The notes: generated by a model not told the origin, from the sequence alone. Counted from the first letter of the stretch, positions 1 to 9,158 are shown. The stretch: 64,000 nucleotides of DNA from Anaerolineales bacterium (GCA_014379595.1 JACMLM010000058.1:1-64000); one strand, 5' to 3'. Made by a program: numbers and translations.

Positions 1-1
1 A

Positions 2-922
2 GGGTACGAAATGTCTTTGCCCATGAACTCAGGAGCCGAAGCTATTGAAACAGCTGTGAAGCTCGCACGCAAGTGGGCGTATCAAGTAAAGAAAGTTCCT
101 CGTCATCAAGCGGAGATCATTGTTGCGGCAGGCAACTTCCATGGGCGCACTGTCACCATCGTTTCATTTTCCAGCGAGCCATCTTATCGCGATGATTTCG
201 GTCCATTTACGCCGGGCTTTATTACCGTTGCTTATGGTGATGCAGATGCCATTGAAAAAGCAATTACACCTAACACTGCGGCTGTATTACTTGAGCCAAT
301 TCAAGGTGAAGCTGGTGTGATCATTCCGCCTGATGGCTATTTGAAAAAAGTTTCTGAAATTTGTAAGAAGAATAATGTTCTCTTTATGGCAGATGAAATT
401 CAAACGGGTCTCGCACGGACGGGGAAGCTGTTTGCTGCTGATCATGAAAATGTCCGCGCTGATATCACCATTATCGGCAAAGCTCTCGCGGGTGGTTTTT
501 ATCCCGTCTCGGCTGTGTTGGCAGATAAGAATATTCTCGGCTTGTTCACACCTGGCGAGCACGGATCCACTTTCGGTGGCAATCCGCTTGCAGCAGCAGT
601 ATCCCGCGCTGCGTTAAGAGTGATCCGTGAAGAGAAGCTTGCAGAGCGCTCTCAACAGCTTGGCGAATATTTTATGGAGCAGTTGAGCGAGATTCCCAGT
701 CCGCATGTCAGAGAAGTGCGTGGGCGCGGCTTATTTATTGGTGTAGAGCTTAAACCTGAAGCGAAAGGTGCCCGCCGTTTTTGTGAGGCTCTGCAACAAA
801 AAGGTATACTTGCAAAAGAGACTCATGATAATGTTATTCGCTTTGCTCCGCCGCTTGTCATTGATAAAGAGACGATTGATTGGGCGCTTCCATCCATTCG
901 TGAAGTGCTCAATATGGCGTAA
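2..922 (+). CDS. rocD: Ornithine--oxo-acid aminotransferase, 5' truncated
   Basis: Class III PLP-dependent aminotransferase, most like ornithine delta-aminotransferase, which turns ornithine and a 2-oxo acid into glutamate semialdehyde and an amino acid in the cytosol. The reading frame is open to the left edge, and the first Met inside (base 11) falls just before the conserved [11 protein letters not shown] block. The true start is therefore upstream of the window and about 90-100 residues are missing. Visible motifs are MNSGAEA (PLP phosphate contact), the [12 protein letters not shown] block whose Asp contacts the PLP ring, IIGKALAGG with the Schiff-base lysine, and the C-terminal [10 protein letters not shown] and RFAPPLVI blocks. 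Acetylornithine aminotransferase (ArgD) is the main alternative; the MNSGAEA and [12 protein letters not shown] wording favours RocD. No other arginine genes are visible here. Confidence 0.85.
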   Translation, partial: GYEMSLPMNSGAEAIETAVKLARKWAYQVKKVPRHQAEIIVAAGNFHGRTVTIVSFSSEPSYRDDFGPFTPGFITVAYGDADAIEKAITPNTAAVLLEPIQGEAGVIIPPDGYLKKVSEICKKNNVLFMADEIQTGLARTGKLFAADHENVRADITIIGKALAGGFYPVSAVLADKNILGLFTPGEHGSTFGGNPLAAAVSRAALRVIREEKLAERSQQLGEYFMEQLSEIPSPHVREVRGRGLFIGVELKPEAKGARRFCEALQQKGILAKETHDNVIRFAPPLVIDKETIDWALPSIREVLNMA

Positions 923-928
923 CAAGCG

Positions 929-975
929 ACATCCAAGTTCTCGCCCACAGGGTGCTTCTCAAAGAACTTGGATGT
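929..975 (+). terminator. Inverted repeat downstream of the aminotransferase
   Basis: Perfect 13-bp arms (ACATCCAAGTTCT at 929-941 and its complement at 963-975) start six bases after the stop codon, with a 21-nt loop. The T-run is not immediate; one occurs about 30 nt later. It is a transcription-end or mRNA-stabilising hairpin rather than a textbook terminator. Confidence 0.5.
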
Positions 976-1040
976 CTGGTCGTGGATTGTGCGTAACTTT
1001 ATGATAGTTTTTTTGTTAATATGACGATAATCTGTGTGCC

Positions 1041-1069
1041 TTGACACCATCTGTTTTTGTACCTATTAT
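1041..1069 (+). promoter_or_regulatory. Sigma-70-type promoter of pyruvate kinase
   Basis: A consensus -35 TTGACA (1041-1046) and a -10 TATTAT (1064-1069) are separated by exactly 17 nt. The predicted start near 1076 gives pyk a leader of about 105 nt. Confidence 0.65.
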
Positions 1070-1180
1070 ATAAGTGTTCGTTGCTGCGTATCTTTTGGTT
1101 GATTTGGGGCATTGGGTCCAACTGCAATTTATTAGATATAAGCTTATTTTTATCACTGTGCGGAAGGAATAGAAAATAAT

Positions 1181-2674
1181 ATGAGAAGAGCGAAGATCGT
1201 TGCGACCATTGGCCCTGCCTGTGATTCAGAGCAGGCTCTTGAGTCCCTAATAAAAGCGGGGATGAATATTGCCCGTTTGAATTTTTCACATGGCACGCAT
1301 GAGCAGCATAAGACCCGTGTTACCACCATTCGTGAGGTTTCCAAAAGATTGGAAATACCTGTGGGCATTTTGCAGGATTTGCAAGGCCCAAAGATTCGAG
1401 TTGGCAGGTTGGATGCACCATTGCAGTTGTCGACTGGTGAACAGGTGTGTTTGTATGCAACACAGGATGAAGCCCCCAAAACTGATAATCAGCTTATTCC
1501 TGTAGATTTCCGTGAGCTTTTCGAATCAGTTCATATGGGTGACCGGCTTCTGCTCGATGACGGGCGCCTTGCGCTTCAAGTTCTATCTGCCGAAGGGCGC
1601 GTAGTTCAAGCAAATGTTTTGGTAGGGGGTGCGCTTTCATCACACAAAGGCATCAATCTTCCCGGTGTAAAACTTCGTATTGCAGGCTTCACGGAAAAAG
1701 ATAAAGCTGATCTTGCCCTGGGTATTTCTCTAGGCGTGGATGCAGTTGCAATTTCGTTTGTTCGCAGCGCAGAGGATGTAAAAACGGTACGAGCCGCGAT
1801 AGAAGAATTTTCCAAAGTAGAAAAAAAACGTGTACCATTATTGATCGCCAAATTGGAAAAACCAGAAGCCATGATCGAGTTGGAAGCGATTCTTGATGTA
1901 GTAGATGGTGTGATGGTAGCACGTGGTGACCTCGGCGTGGAACTTCCGCCTGAACGTGTTCCTTCTTTGCAGAAGCATATTATTCATTCTGCGAATGCGC
2001 GTGCAAAATTGGTGATTACCGCTACACAGATGCTTGAATCAATGATTCAGAATCCGATCCCAACACGAGCGGAAGCTTCAGATGTAGCCAACGCGATCTT
2101 TGATGGTACAGATGCGGTGATGCTTTCTGCTGAGACTGCTTCTGGTGATTATCCTAGTGAGGCAGTAGCTATGATGTCACGTATTATCGTGGAAGCCGAG
2201 TCCCATTTTAGAGAGTGGGGAAGTCGTCAGGATGGCCGTGCAGGTTTGGGTGAGAGTGATGCGGCTTCCATGGCGCGCGCTGCGAATGTTTTGGCTAAAG
2301 ATCTCGAAGTGCAGGCAGTGGCTGTGTTCACGATGCAGGGTCGCTCTGCCTGGTTGATGTCCAAAGCCAGACCGTCGAAACAAATCCTTGGTTTTACACC
2401 AGAAGTAGAAACCTACAATCAACTTGCATTCTTGTGGGGTGTTCAACCGCACCTTGCACGATTTGCAATTACGCTCGATGAAATGCTTGCAGATGTGGAC
2501 ATCGCCTTGCTGAATTCAGGGATTAAGTCCGGGCAGCAGGTTGTAGTCATTTGCGGATATCCAGTTGGAGGACAGCGCCCGCCAAACATGGCTTTGCTTC
2601 ACACAGTGGGGAGTGATGCAACAGTGACCTTGGCACGCAAGCTGGCCGAAGGAAATGTAAAGAAAGCCAAATAA
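1181..2674 (+). CDS. pyk: Pyruvate kinase
   Basis: Catalyses phosphoenolpyruvate plus ADP to pyruvate plus ATP, the last glycolytic step, in the cytosol. The 497-residue protein starts with RRAKIVATIGPACDS, typical of the family. It has the substrate-binding NFSHGTHE motif, ILQDLQGPKIR, the metal/PEP segment MVARGDLGVELP and the TATQMLESMI signature. The C-terminal allosteric-type domain ends near residue 490, so the length is standard, with no appended PEP-utiliser domain. The start follows a GGAAGG stretch about 13 nt upstream, and a consensus promoter lies at 1041-1069. The gene stands alone and ends at a strong hairpin shared with the convergent permease. Confidence 0.96.
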   Translation: MRRAKIVATIGPACDSEQALESLIKAGMNIARLNFSHGTHEQHKTRVTTIREVSKRLEIPVGILQDLQGPKIRVGRLDAPLQLSTGEQVCLYATQDEAPKTDNQLIPVDFRELFESVHMGDRLLLDDGRLALQVLSAEGRVVQANVLVGGALSSHKGINLPGVKLRIAGFTEKDKADLALGISLGVDAVAISFVRSAEDVKTVRAAIEEFSKVEKKRVPLLIAKLEKPEAMIELEAILDVVDGVMVARGDLGVELPPERVPSLQKHIIHSANARAKLVITATQMLESMIQNPIPTRAEASDVANAIFDGTDAVMLSAETASGDYPSEAVAMMSRIIVEAESHFREWGSRQDGRAGLGESDAASMARAANVLAKDLEVQAVAVFTMQGRSAWLMSKARPSKQILGFTPEVETYNQLAFLWGVQPHLARFAITLDEMLADVDIALLNSGIKSGQQVVVICGYPVGGQRPPNMALLHTVGSDATVTLARKLAEGNVKKAK

Positions 2675-2689
2675 AAAATGTTTAAATAA

Positions 2690-2725
2690 AAATAAAGAGC
2701 ACAGAATTTCTGTGCTCTTTATTTT
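2690..2725. terminator. Bidirectional Rho-independent terminator
   Basis: A-T-flanked hairpin with arms AATAAAGAGCACAGA and its complement around a 3-nt loop, with A-runs on one side and T-runs on the other. It lies between the convergent pyruvate kinase and DMT permease genes and can end both transcripts. Confidence 0.88.
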
Positions 2726-2743
2726 TATACATTGATAACTAAT

Positions 2744-3628
2744 TTATTTTTCAAACGTCGCAACTAATATTCCAATTCCGATCAACACACCGCCAACTAG
2801 AAAAAGTGGAGTAATTTTCTCAGCGAGAAAAAACCATCCGAGAAGAGTACCAACTACTGGCTGCGCAAAGAATGTGAGTGATGCTACTGCGGCGGGTAAT
2901 TCGGCGAATGCATAATTCCAGAGGAACATTGCAACCGCAGTGGATATAATTCCCAAAAATAATAATCCGCCGATAATTCCCCAGGTGATCGGGCCGACTC
3001 CTTGCGTGTTGATTTCCCATAATCCAAAAGCTATGCTGGACGGCAGACCTCCCAGCAACATCACGGCACTGGACGTTAACAAGTCTACAGATTTTGATAC
3101 CTTGCGAACCAGCACGGAATACAAAGCCCATGTCAGCGCTGCTGCCAGCAGACTCATGTTGCCCCAAAACAAGGTTGGCGAAAGTTCTGCGGTACGCGGA
3201 TCAATGACAGCAACTACGCCTAAGGTTGAAATGAATAATGCGATAATTCGCCTTGTAGTGGTTTGTTCACCAAGTAAAAATGGGGCAAAAAGCAAAACAA
3301 AGGCTGGCGTGGCAGATGTAACAAGTGACCCGTTAGATGCTGTGGAAAGTTTTGTCCCCACGAATTGAAACCCAAGCGAGATGCCATATCCTACAAAGCC
3401 AACAAGTAGACTTTTCCAAAATAATTCTTTCGTGATCGGGGTTTTATTTTTGCGGAAATAAATTACGATTCCCAAAGTCAGCGCACCCATGATGAGACGT
3501 AGGGTAAGCAATGAAAACGGTGGGATAACTTCGAGAACAACCTTGCTGACGACATACATCCCGCCCCAAATGGATGCGGCCGCGAGGCCAGCGAATAAAC
3601 CTGTAAATGTGTTTTGTTTTTGCATCAT
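2744..3628 (-). CDS. EamA/DMT-superfamily permease
   Basis: Inner-membrane transporter of the drug/metabolite superfamily, 294 residues with about ten predicted hydrophobic segments in two EamA repeats (roughly residues 10-140 and 150-290). Recognisable blocks are FAGLAAASIWGGMYVVSKV at the N terminus, LRLIMGALTL, and the second repeat WGNMSLLAAALTWALYSVL. These families export metabolites or import small solutes, but the substrate cannot be read from sequence. The ATG follows GGGGATATG on the minus strand. It is a single-gene unit that shares the terminator with pyk. Confidence 0.85.
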   Translation of the reverse strand: MMQKQNTFTGLFAGLAAASIWGGMYVVSKVVLEVIPPFSLLTLRLIMGALTLGIVIYFRKNKTPITKELFWKSLLVGFVGYGISLGFQFVGTKLSTASNGSLVTSATPAFVLLFAPFLLGEQTTTRRIIALFISTLGVVAVIDPRTAELSPTLFWGNMSLLAAALTWALYSVLVRKVSKSVDLLTSSAVMLLGGLPSSIAFGLWEINTQGVGPITWGIIGGLLFLGIISTAVAMFLWNYAFAELPAAVASLTFFAQPVVGTLLGWFFLAEKITPLFLVGGVLIGIGILVATFEK

Positions 3629-3661
3629 ATCCCCGATTATATCGAAATTGTTGTTGTAAAA

Positions 3662-4762
3662 TTATTTTACAAATGGTTTTAAGACATCAGTTTGAAATTT
3701 TCGAAACAATAAAATACCGGTAATAGTTCCCGCAATGGTTAATTCTGAAATTCGCATAACAGTATTGTTCAAAATATATCTACCATCATGCAAATAATTT
3801 GGAAAACCAACTATTGCCCAAAATATTCCATCTATTATGAACTCACTAATAAAAGATGCAAATGTCCAAATCAACATATTTAGTATTAGCCAAGAAATGA
3901 TTTTTTGACCATAATACTTGCGCAGAATGATTCCTTGACTTAATCCCATCAGAGTGCCAAAAAACAACCCGAATAAAGTGTAGCCTAATATTATTTGCAA
4001 TTCCCAGTGTGGGCCTAATTCATCTATTAGCATAGAAGCTATAGGCCAACTTGCCTCTTGACTGACAATAAATCCTAATGTCCAACCACATATGACTGCT
4101 AATACCCAGGCTTTTATGTGAATGCCATATCGCTTTAGGACAAACCATTGCGCTGTCCCAATCAAAAACCCCTCAATAGTTAAGCTCATTACTAGCACTC
4201 TAAAATTTGACACTGTCCCAAAAATATCTAGCAAAGCCTTTCTGGAAACTTCGCCCCATGTCGAACTCACATACGCAAGAATTGGTCTGGTTATCAACAG
4301 TGACTCAATGTCTTCGAGAAAAATGAGGGGATAGAGAAATATACCAAAAATGATGTCACTTAACAACATGCCGATTATGCTTGCGATTATCCATTCAAGG
4401 CTAAAATTCCAAATGGTTTTTTTATGCTGAAAAACTAAAGTGTCCTTAATATTTTTTAGTTGGACTGCCCAATCTGAGGATGTCTCTGCGGAGTCTGAGT
4501 AGACAGAGTCTGACTGGCGCAACTGTAATGATAGGTTTCCTTTTGGGTCGTTTATTCCTTCAAGGATTTCCCTAGCAACATCCCGAATGTCAATATTAGG
4601 ATTATCAAGAGCATTAATCAAGTAATTCAACCCGCGCTCATCTTCTAATTGTATAAGAGCCTCGGCTGCATCAAGCGAGAGCATCCAGTTGTTCTTATTC
4701 TTGAGAACAACAACTAGACCTTGTATATCACCTTTTTGTTTTAGCTTTGTTACATTTCTCAT
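3662..4762 (-). CDS. HEAT-repeat membrane protein of unknown function
   Basis: I do not recognise a named family. The first 80 residues form HEAT-like helical repeats (segments such as DAAEALIQLEDERGLNYLI and IDIRDVAREILEGI), usual for protein-protein contact. After a Ser/Glu-rich linker, residues about 120-355 contain around six or seven hydrophobic helices (for example IASIIGMLLSDIIFGIFLY and ILGYTLFGLFFGTLMGLSQG). The protein probably sits in the membrane with the HEAT part cytoplasmic. The DNA is noticeably more AT-rich than its neighbours. It ends 33 bp from the start of the divergently placed upstream permease region and runs in the same direction as arfB and the permease. Confidence 0.7.
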   Translation of the reverse strand: MRNVTKLKQKGDIQGLVVVLKNKNNWMLSLDAAEALIQLEDERGLNYLINALDNPNIDIRDVAREILEGINDPKGNLSLQLRQSDSVYSDSAETSSDWAVQLKNIKDTLVFQHKKTIWNFSLEWIIASIIGMLLSDIIFGIFLYPLIFLEDIESLLITRPILAYVSSTWGEVSRKALLDIFGTVSNFRVLVMSLTIEGFLIGTAQWFVLKRYGIHIKAWVLAVICGWTLGFIVSQEASWPIASMLIDELGPHWELQIILGYTLFGLFFGTLMGLSQGIILRKYYGQKIISWLILNMLIWTFASFISEFIIDGIFWAIVGFPNYLHDGRYILNNTVMRISELTIAGTITGILLFRKFQTDVLKPFVK

Positions 4763-4812
4763 TAGATACTTACGGCTCTTTTTATTATTTGTAATATCTT
4801 TTGGCTCAACTA

Positions 4813-5223
4813 TTATTCAAACCCTTGCTTATCTCTTCGTATTTTCTTGATCGCCCCAACTCGTTTCTTCTCTTTCAATCTTTCCTCTTTCGAAGCCTTC
4901 GTCGGCTTTGTCTTGTGACGTAATTTCGGTCTTTCACTTGCTTTCCTCACCAACTCATACAATCGCCCAATTGCATCTTCTCGATTTTTCTCTTGTGTGC
5001 GAAATTTACTTGCTTCAATAATAAGTACACCAGCATCTGTCATGCGTTTGCCTGCGAGTTTGATCAGGCGCGTTTTTACATCTGCAGCAAGAGAAGGGGA
5101 GGTGATAACGTCAAAGCGCAATTGAACAGCAGTGGCGACCTTGTTGACATTTTGTCCGCCGGGGCCAGAAGCGCGAATATATTCGAGTGAGAATTCTTTT
5201 TCGAGATTTTTCATTTCCCTCAA
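4813..5223 (-). CDS. arfB: Alternative ribosome-rescue factor ArfB (YaeJ-type peptidyl-tRNA hydrolase)
   Basis: Releases peptides from stalled ribosomes without a stop codon. The 136-residue protein has the release-factor catalytic motif in ASGPGGQNVNKVATAV (GGQ near residue 22) and a basic C-terminal tail (HKTKPTKASKEERLKEKKR...) that in this family enters the empty mRNA channel. Length matches ArfB rather than full release factors. The native start may be Met1 or Met4; both keep the domain intact. The gene stands alone, next to an inverted repeat at 5260-5329. Confidence 0.92.
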   Translation of the reverse strand: MREMKNLEKEFSLEYIRASGPGGQNVNKVATAVQLRFDVITSPSLAADVKTRLIKLAGKRMTDAGVLIIEASKFRTQEKNREDAIGRLYELVRKASERPKLRHKTKPTKASKEERLKEKKRVGAIKKIRRDKQGFE

Positions 5224-5259
5224 AATTATACCTGTAATGAAATTTATCTAAGAGCTTTT

Positions 5260-5329
5260 ACCACAGAGACCACAAAGAGCACGGAGAAAAAACCTTTAAA
5301 ATCTCTGTGGACTCTGTGATCTCAGTGGT
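5260..5329. repeat. Imperfect inverted repeat of the CTCTGTGG type
   Basis: A 28-nt left arm (ACCACAGAGACC... at 5260-5287) matches the complement of the right arm (5302-5329) at 22 of 28 positions. Within each arm CACAGAG/CTCTGTG-like units recur. I remember very similar intergenic units from many environmental bacterial genomes. It sits between arfB and korB, outside both genes. Confidence 0.6.
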
Positions 5330-5364
5330 GCAGGTTAGGGATGTTGTTAGTGCGTAGATACGTG

Positions 5365-6420
5365 CTAGAACATCAAAGCGTTGACTTTGTCAATCGCTGT
5401 GCGCTCAGGTCTCAGGTCCGCTTGGGTGAGGCGGTTGAGAGGTGTATCCACGAGATTATATTGTGTAGTGAGATTCTGCCTGGTTGTATCCAAATACAGT
5501 AACCCAGTCACCAGCCAATTGTTTCGCTGCGATTCTTCCATCACACGCAAAGCCTCGTAGCGATTGGAGGGGTCGTAGCTGTTTTCAAGATTTTTCAATA
5601 CAATGGTTGAACCATCATGCAGCTTAACTTCGCGTGATTCGCCGGCTTCCAATTCGCGATCGAGCATGATCTCATTGCGCGGTGCGATATAGGAAATTTC
5701 ATGTATCGGATGCTCATTATCTTTACCCCACGGATACGAATGATGTGCATCTTCGTTGTTGTTGAAGGTAACGCACGGGCTGATAATATCCAAAACCGCA
5801 ATGCCATCATGCGCCAGTGCAGCCTTTAGTAATTCTTTTACCTGTTTGGCATTTCCTGCAAATGAACGCGCAATAAAAGTTGCATTGCTTACCAATGCTT
5901 CCATACAAATATCAATAGGCATGTAAGGATTCTGTCCCTGCTTTTTCAGGTTGAGACCCCTTTCAGCGGTTGCAGAAAATTGACCCTTTGTGAGTCCATA
6001 TACGCCGTTATTCTCAACAATGTACACCATGTTCACATTGCGGCGCATCACATGTTTGAATTGACCCATACCAATGCTGGCCGAGTCACCGTCACCTGAA
6101 ACGCTAATACCTCTCATCGAATGATCGCCGAACAATCCACCAGTCGCAATTGATGGCATACGTCCGTGCAGGCTGTTGAAGCCAAATGTGCGGTTTAGAA
6201 AATAGGTGGGCGATTTGGAAGAACAACCAATGCCGCTGAATTTCAAAACATTTTCAGGCACGATGTTCATTTCATACAATGCAGTCACGATCTGATTCGA
6301 GATCGAGTTATGTCCGCAGCCCTGGCACAATGTGCTTGGATTGCCGCGATAATCATTTTTTGTGAGACCGGCGAGATTGATATTCGTTGGTGCGCCAGCC
6401 ATAGGGAGTGCTTCTACCAT
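5365..6420 (-). CDS. korB: 2-oxoacid:ferredoxin oxidoreductase, beta (TPP-binding) subunit
   Basis: Beta subunit of a 2-oxoglutarate or related 2-oxoacid:ferredoxin oxidoreductase, which oxidatively decarboxylates the keto acid to the acyl-CoA and reduces ferredoxin, with KorA as partner. The protein has the CQGCGHNSIS iron-sulfur/TPP entry motif (residues 33-42) and the TPP-binding signature beginning GDGDSASIG and ending near IVENNGVYGLTKGQ. The 351-residue length fits the two-subunit type. It lies 64 bp downstream of korA on the same strand and closes the GntR-korA-korB unit. Substrate choice (2-oxoglutarate, pyruvate, branched-chain) is not certain. Confidence 0.9.
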   Translation of the reverse strand: MVEALPMAGAPTNINLAGLTKNDYRGNPSTLCQGCGHNSISNQIVTALYEMNIVPENVLKFSGIGCSSKSPTYFLNRTFGFNSLHGRMPSIATGGLFGDHSMRGISVSGDGDSASIGMGQFKHVMRRNVNMVYIVENNGVYGLTKGQFSATAERGLNLKKQGQNPYMPIDICMEALVSNATFIARSFAGNAKQVKELLKAALAHDGIAVLDIISPCVTFNNNEDAHHSYPWGKDNEHPIHEISYIAPRNEIMLDRELEAGESREVKLHDGSTIVLKNLENSYDPSNRYEALRVMEESQRNNWLVTGLLYLDTTRQNLTTQYNLVDTPLNRLTQADLRPERTAIDKVNALMF

Positions 6421-6484
6421 TTTGTTTTACTCCTATTTACGTCATACTTCATGGATTAAATTACTTCCGCTTCGCTTTCGTTCT

Positions 6485-8389
6485 TTAGCCTGCTACGACT
6501 TTCTTTGTCACTTTCTTCGCCGCCACTTTTTTCGCAATGCCCACAGCCTTCTTTGACGCAGTTTTCTTACTGATCGCTGTTCTCTGATTACTGGTAGCTT
6601 TTTCATACTTTTCCAGAATTCCTTCACGAACCCATTTTGCAGAAGCAGGCATACCATCACCATAAGCGACTGACTTGAAATTCACAGCATACTGAGGATA
6701 TTCAGTTTTAAGAATTTGATTCATCTGTCCATCACGATTCATCTCGACGACGAAGACCTGGTCATATTTGGCAAGGAAAGCATCTACTTCCTTTGTGAAG
6801 GGCAGGGCACGAACACGTAAAAAGTCTGCTTTGATGCCATGATCCTTATCAAGCTCATAGCGTGCTTCCAGTACAGCCGCTTCAGTAGAGCCATAAGCGA
6901 GAATGCCAACCGTTGCATCTTCTATTGGATAAGATATAGGAGCAGGAACATATTGCTTGGCGGTTTCATTCTTGCGCTTTAGGCGATCCATGTTCTTCAG
7001 GAATTTATCTGATTCTTCAGTGTATTTGGCATGTTCATCATGGCCTGTGCCGCGTGTAAAATATGAACTCAATGGATGTTTATTGCCAGGGATTGTGCGA
7101 TAAGGGATGCCGTCACCATCTTTATCCAGATATCGTCCCCAGTTGCCTTTGATTTCTTCAATATCCTTTTCCCATAATACTTTGCCGCGGTCCATTGGCT
7201 TTTCAGGATATTCAAAAGGTTTGCTCATCCACTGATTCATGCCCATATCTAAATCACTTAATACAAATATAGGGGTTTGGATTCGCTCAGCAAGGTCAAA
7301 GGATTGCCATCCAAAATCAAAGCATTCGCTCACGTCACCGGGCAATAAAATGATGGAATGTGAGTCACCGTGACCAATGAAGTAGACGAAAGTTAGGTCG
7401 CCTTGTGATGTGCGCGTAGGCAATCCCGTGCTCGGACCGATGCGTTGTACGTCCCAAATTACTACAGGGATTTCTGCATAATAAGCGAGGCCTGCAAATT
7501 CAGTCATTAGTGATAAACCTGGCCCAGAGGTCGATGTCATTGAACGCAAGCCAGACCAGCCCGCGCCAACTGCCATACCAAGGGCGGCTAATTCATCTTC
7601 TGCTTGAATAATTGCATAAGTATTTTTTTCATCTTCACGTTTGCGGAGGATAGGGAGGTAATCGATCAATGCTTCGGCTAAAGAAGATGCAGGTGTGATC
7701 GGATACCATCCCGCAAACTGCACACCGCCAAAAATGGAACCAATCGCCGCCGCAGTATTTCCATCTGTCATGATCAATCCATCTGTTTTGTCCATCGCTT
7801 CAAGTCGGAAAGGATCTTTCTTCTCGAGATTTGCCTTTGCCCATTCTGCGCCAGCTTTCACAGCATTGAAATTCATGTCAATCGGTTTTTGTTTGCCTTT
7901 AAAGTGGAAACTTAACGCTACAAGAATCTTTTCAAGATCAATACCAATTGTTTCTGCAAGAACCCCTACATACACCATATTGCCAACGAGATCACGAAAA
8001 TCCGCAGGGACATTCGGATCATTGCGGACGATGGTTCTTATGGGCATAGGATAGATGGCAACATCTGTTCGGGTGATAGGCTGCTTGATGTCGTCAGAAT
8101 AATAAAATGCACCACCGGGCAAAACAGATGCCAGGTCCCGCGCGAACGAATCAGGGTTGAGCGCCACCACAATATCGTTATGATCGCGGCGTGCAATGAA
8201 TCCATCTTTGTTGACACGAATGGTGTACCACGTTGGCAAACCCTGAATATTCGAAGGAAAAAGATTTTTGCCCGAAATAGGAATCCCCATCTTGAAGATC
8301 GAACGAAGAAGGGTGTTATTCGCGGTAGAGCTGCCTGATCCATTTTTTGTGCCAACAGTAATCGAAAAATCATTTACTATCTTATTCAT
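6485..8389 (-). CDS. korA: 2-oxoacid:acceptor oxidoreductase, alpha subunit (gamma-alpha fusion)
   Basis: Partner of KorB. Residues 1-190 form the gamma domain (DFSITVGTKNGSGSSTANN...), followed by the alpha domain with the pyrimidine-binding YPITPASSLAEAL motif near residue 230 and the transketolase-like C-terminal domain starting around residue 490. This gamma-alpha fusion is the standard KorA layout. An unusual feature is a 30-residue Lys/Ala-rich tail (TASKKAVGIAKKVAAKK and onwards), which is basic and low in complexity. The gene begins 16 bp after the GntR regulator's stop, so both are probably on one transcript. Confidence 0.92.
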   Translation of the reverse strand: MNKIVNDFSITVGTKNGSGSSTANNTLLRSIFKMGIPISGKNLFPSNIQGLPTWYTIRVNKDGFIARRDHNDIVVALNPDSFARDLASVLPGGAFYYSDDIKQPITRTDVAIYPMPIRTIVRNDPNVPADFRDLVGNMVYVGVLAETIGIDLEKILVALSFHFKGKQKPIDMNFNAVKAGAEWAKANLEKKDPFRLEAMDKTDGLIMTDGNTAAAIGSIFGGVQFAGWYPITPASSLAEALIDYLPILRKREDEKNTYAIIQAEDELAALGMAVGAGWSGLRSMTSTSGPGLSLMTEFAGLAYYAEIPVVIWDVQRIGPSTGLPTRTSQGDLTFVYFIGHGDSHSIILLPGDVSECFDFGWQSFDLAERIQTPIFVLSDLDMGMNQWMSKPFEYPEKPMDRGKVLWEKDIEEIKGNWGRYLDKDGDGIPYRTIPGNKHPLSSYFTRGTGHDEHAKYTEESDKFLKNMDRLKRKNETAKQYVPAPISYPIEDATVGILAYGSTEAAVLEARYELDKDHGIKADFLRVRALPFTKEVDAFLAKYDQVFVVEMNRDGQMNQILKTEYPQYAVNFKSVAYGDGMPASAKWVREGILEKYEKATSNQRTAISKKTASKKAVGIAKKVAAKKVTKKVVAG

Positions 8390-8404
8390 ATAACTCCTAA
8401 TAGA

Positions 8405-9076
8405 TTATGGGCGATGGAATAAGAGATCGGTATGTTTGACCAACGCTTCATACCCGACCTCGAACTGGTTATTGCAAATAGACTCGATCATACGCTGATG
8501 GTATTGCCACACTTCTTGTAAGTACTCATATCCGCCAGCAAACACATTCAAGCCCACAGCTTCGTAGGCTTCCCAATATGCTTCCAACACGCCGGTGACA
8601 AAAGTATTGTCAAGGCGATTAAAAATAAGCAAATGCAGTTTACGATGTTCTTCGTGGGGGACTAGTACTGGTGTGCCGCGTATCTTTTGGAGCGCACGCG
8701 TGATCAGCGCTTGTAATTCCTGTTTATCTTCATTTGTTAATTTTGCAACCGCTTCATACCAATACGCAGCTTCCAAGTGATTACGCATATCGGAAAATTT
8801 CTGGAAATAATCGTTATTCAACGCAATTGCATAGCCGAGGCTCTGACGAATGGCTGGCGTAAAGGAATATGTCAGCTTGCGTGTGCCTGTACGCGGACGA
8901 ACTTCCACCAGCCCTAAAGCACGTGCTACTTCGAGTTGTTCGCGAAGCGAGGCTAAGCTAATATCCAGTTCACGGCTAAGCTCAGGCAAAGAGGGAAGTC
9001 CGCTTTCAGCTTCTGGGTGAGAAGCAAGATAGCGAAAAAATTCGGAAATATCAGAGGGCGTGCGTTCACGAAGCAT
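8405..9076 (-). CDS. GntR-family (FadR/FCD-type) transcriptional regulator
   Basis: Predicted repressor or activator of the downstream korA-korB operon. An N-terminal winged helix-turn-helix (LPSLPELSRELDISLASLRE, about residues 28-47) is followed by an all-helical FCD-like ligand domain with conserved His/Asp-type positions (EEHRKLHLLIFNRLDN, and a later YHQRMIESI). I placed the start at 9076 (MLRERTPSDI) instead of the longer frame from 9118, because a TTGACG-16-TATAAT promoter covers 9102-9129 and transcription would begin downstream of the longer start. That gives 223 residues. Autoregulation is likely because a palindrome lies between the promoter and the start. Confidence 0.82.
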   Translation of the reverse strand: MLRERTPSDISEFFRYLASHPEAESGLPSLPELSRELDISLASLREQLEVARALGLVEVRPRTGTRKLTYSFTPAIRQSLGYAIALNNDYFQKFSDMRNHLEAAYWYEAVAKLTNEDKQELQALITRALQKIRGTPVLVPHEEHRKLHLLIFNRLDNTFVTGVLEAYWEAYEAVGLNVFAGGYEYLQEVWQYHQRMIESICNNQFEVGYEALVKHTDLLFHRP

Positions 9077-9081
9077 AAATA

Positions 9082-9091
9082 GGATTAATCC
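9082..9091. promoter_or_regulatory. Palindrome GGATTAATCC at the regulator start, candidate operator
   Basis: A perfect 10-bp palindrome overlaps the predicted transcription start of the GntR gene, and AGGATTA recurs at 9099-9105. The position suits an autoregulatory operator. Binding is inferred. Confidence 0.4.
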
Positions 9092-9101
9092 GATTAATAG
9101 G

Positions 9102-9129
9102 ATTATATGTAGAAACATGCATTCGTCAA
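9102..9129 (-). promoter_or_regulatory. Promoter of the GntR-korA-korB operon
   Basis: On the minus strand, -35 TTGACG (9124-9129) and a perfect -10 TATAAT (9102-9107) are 16 nt apart. The start would be near 9095, giving a very short leader before the 9076 start codon. Confidence 0.65.
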
Positions 9130-9158
9130 GAGAATTAGGTTACAGATATGTTAAAAAA

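Noticed and set aside
5260..5329. CRISPR array
   Set aside because: The repeat units are inverted and irregular, with no spacers of constant length and no cas genes.
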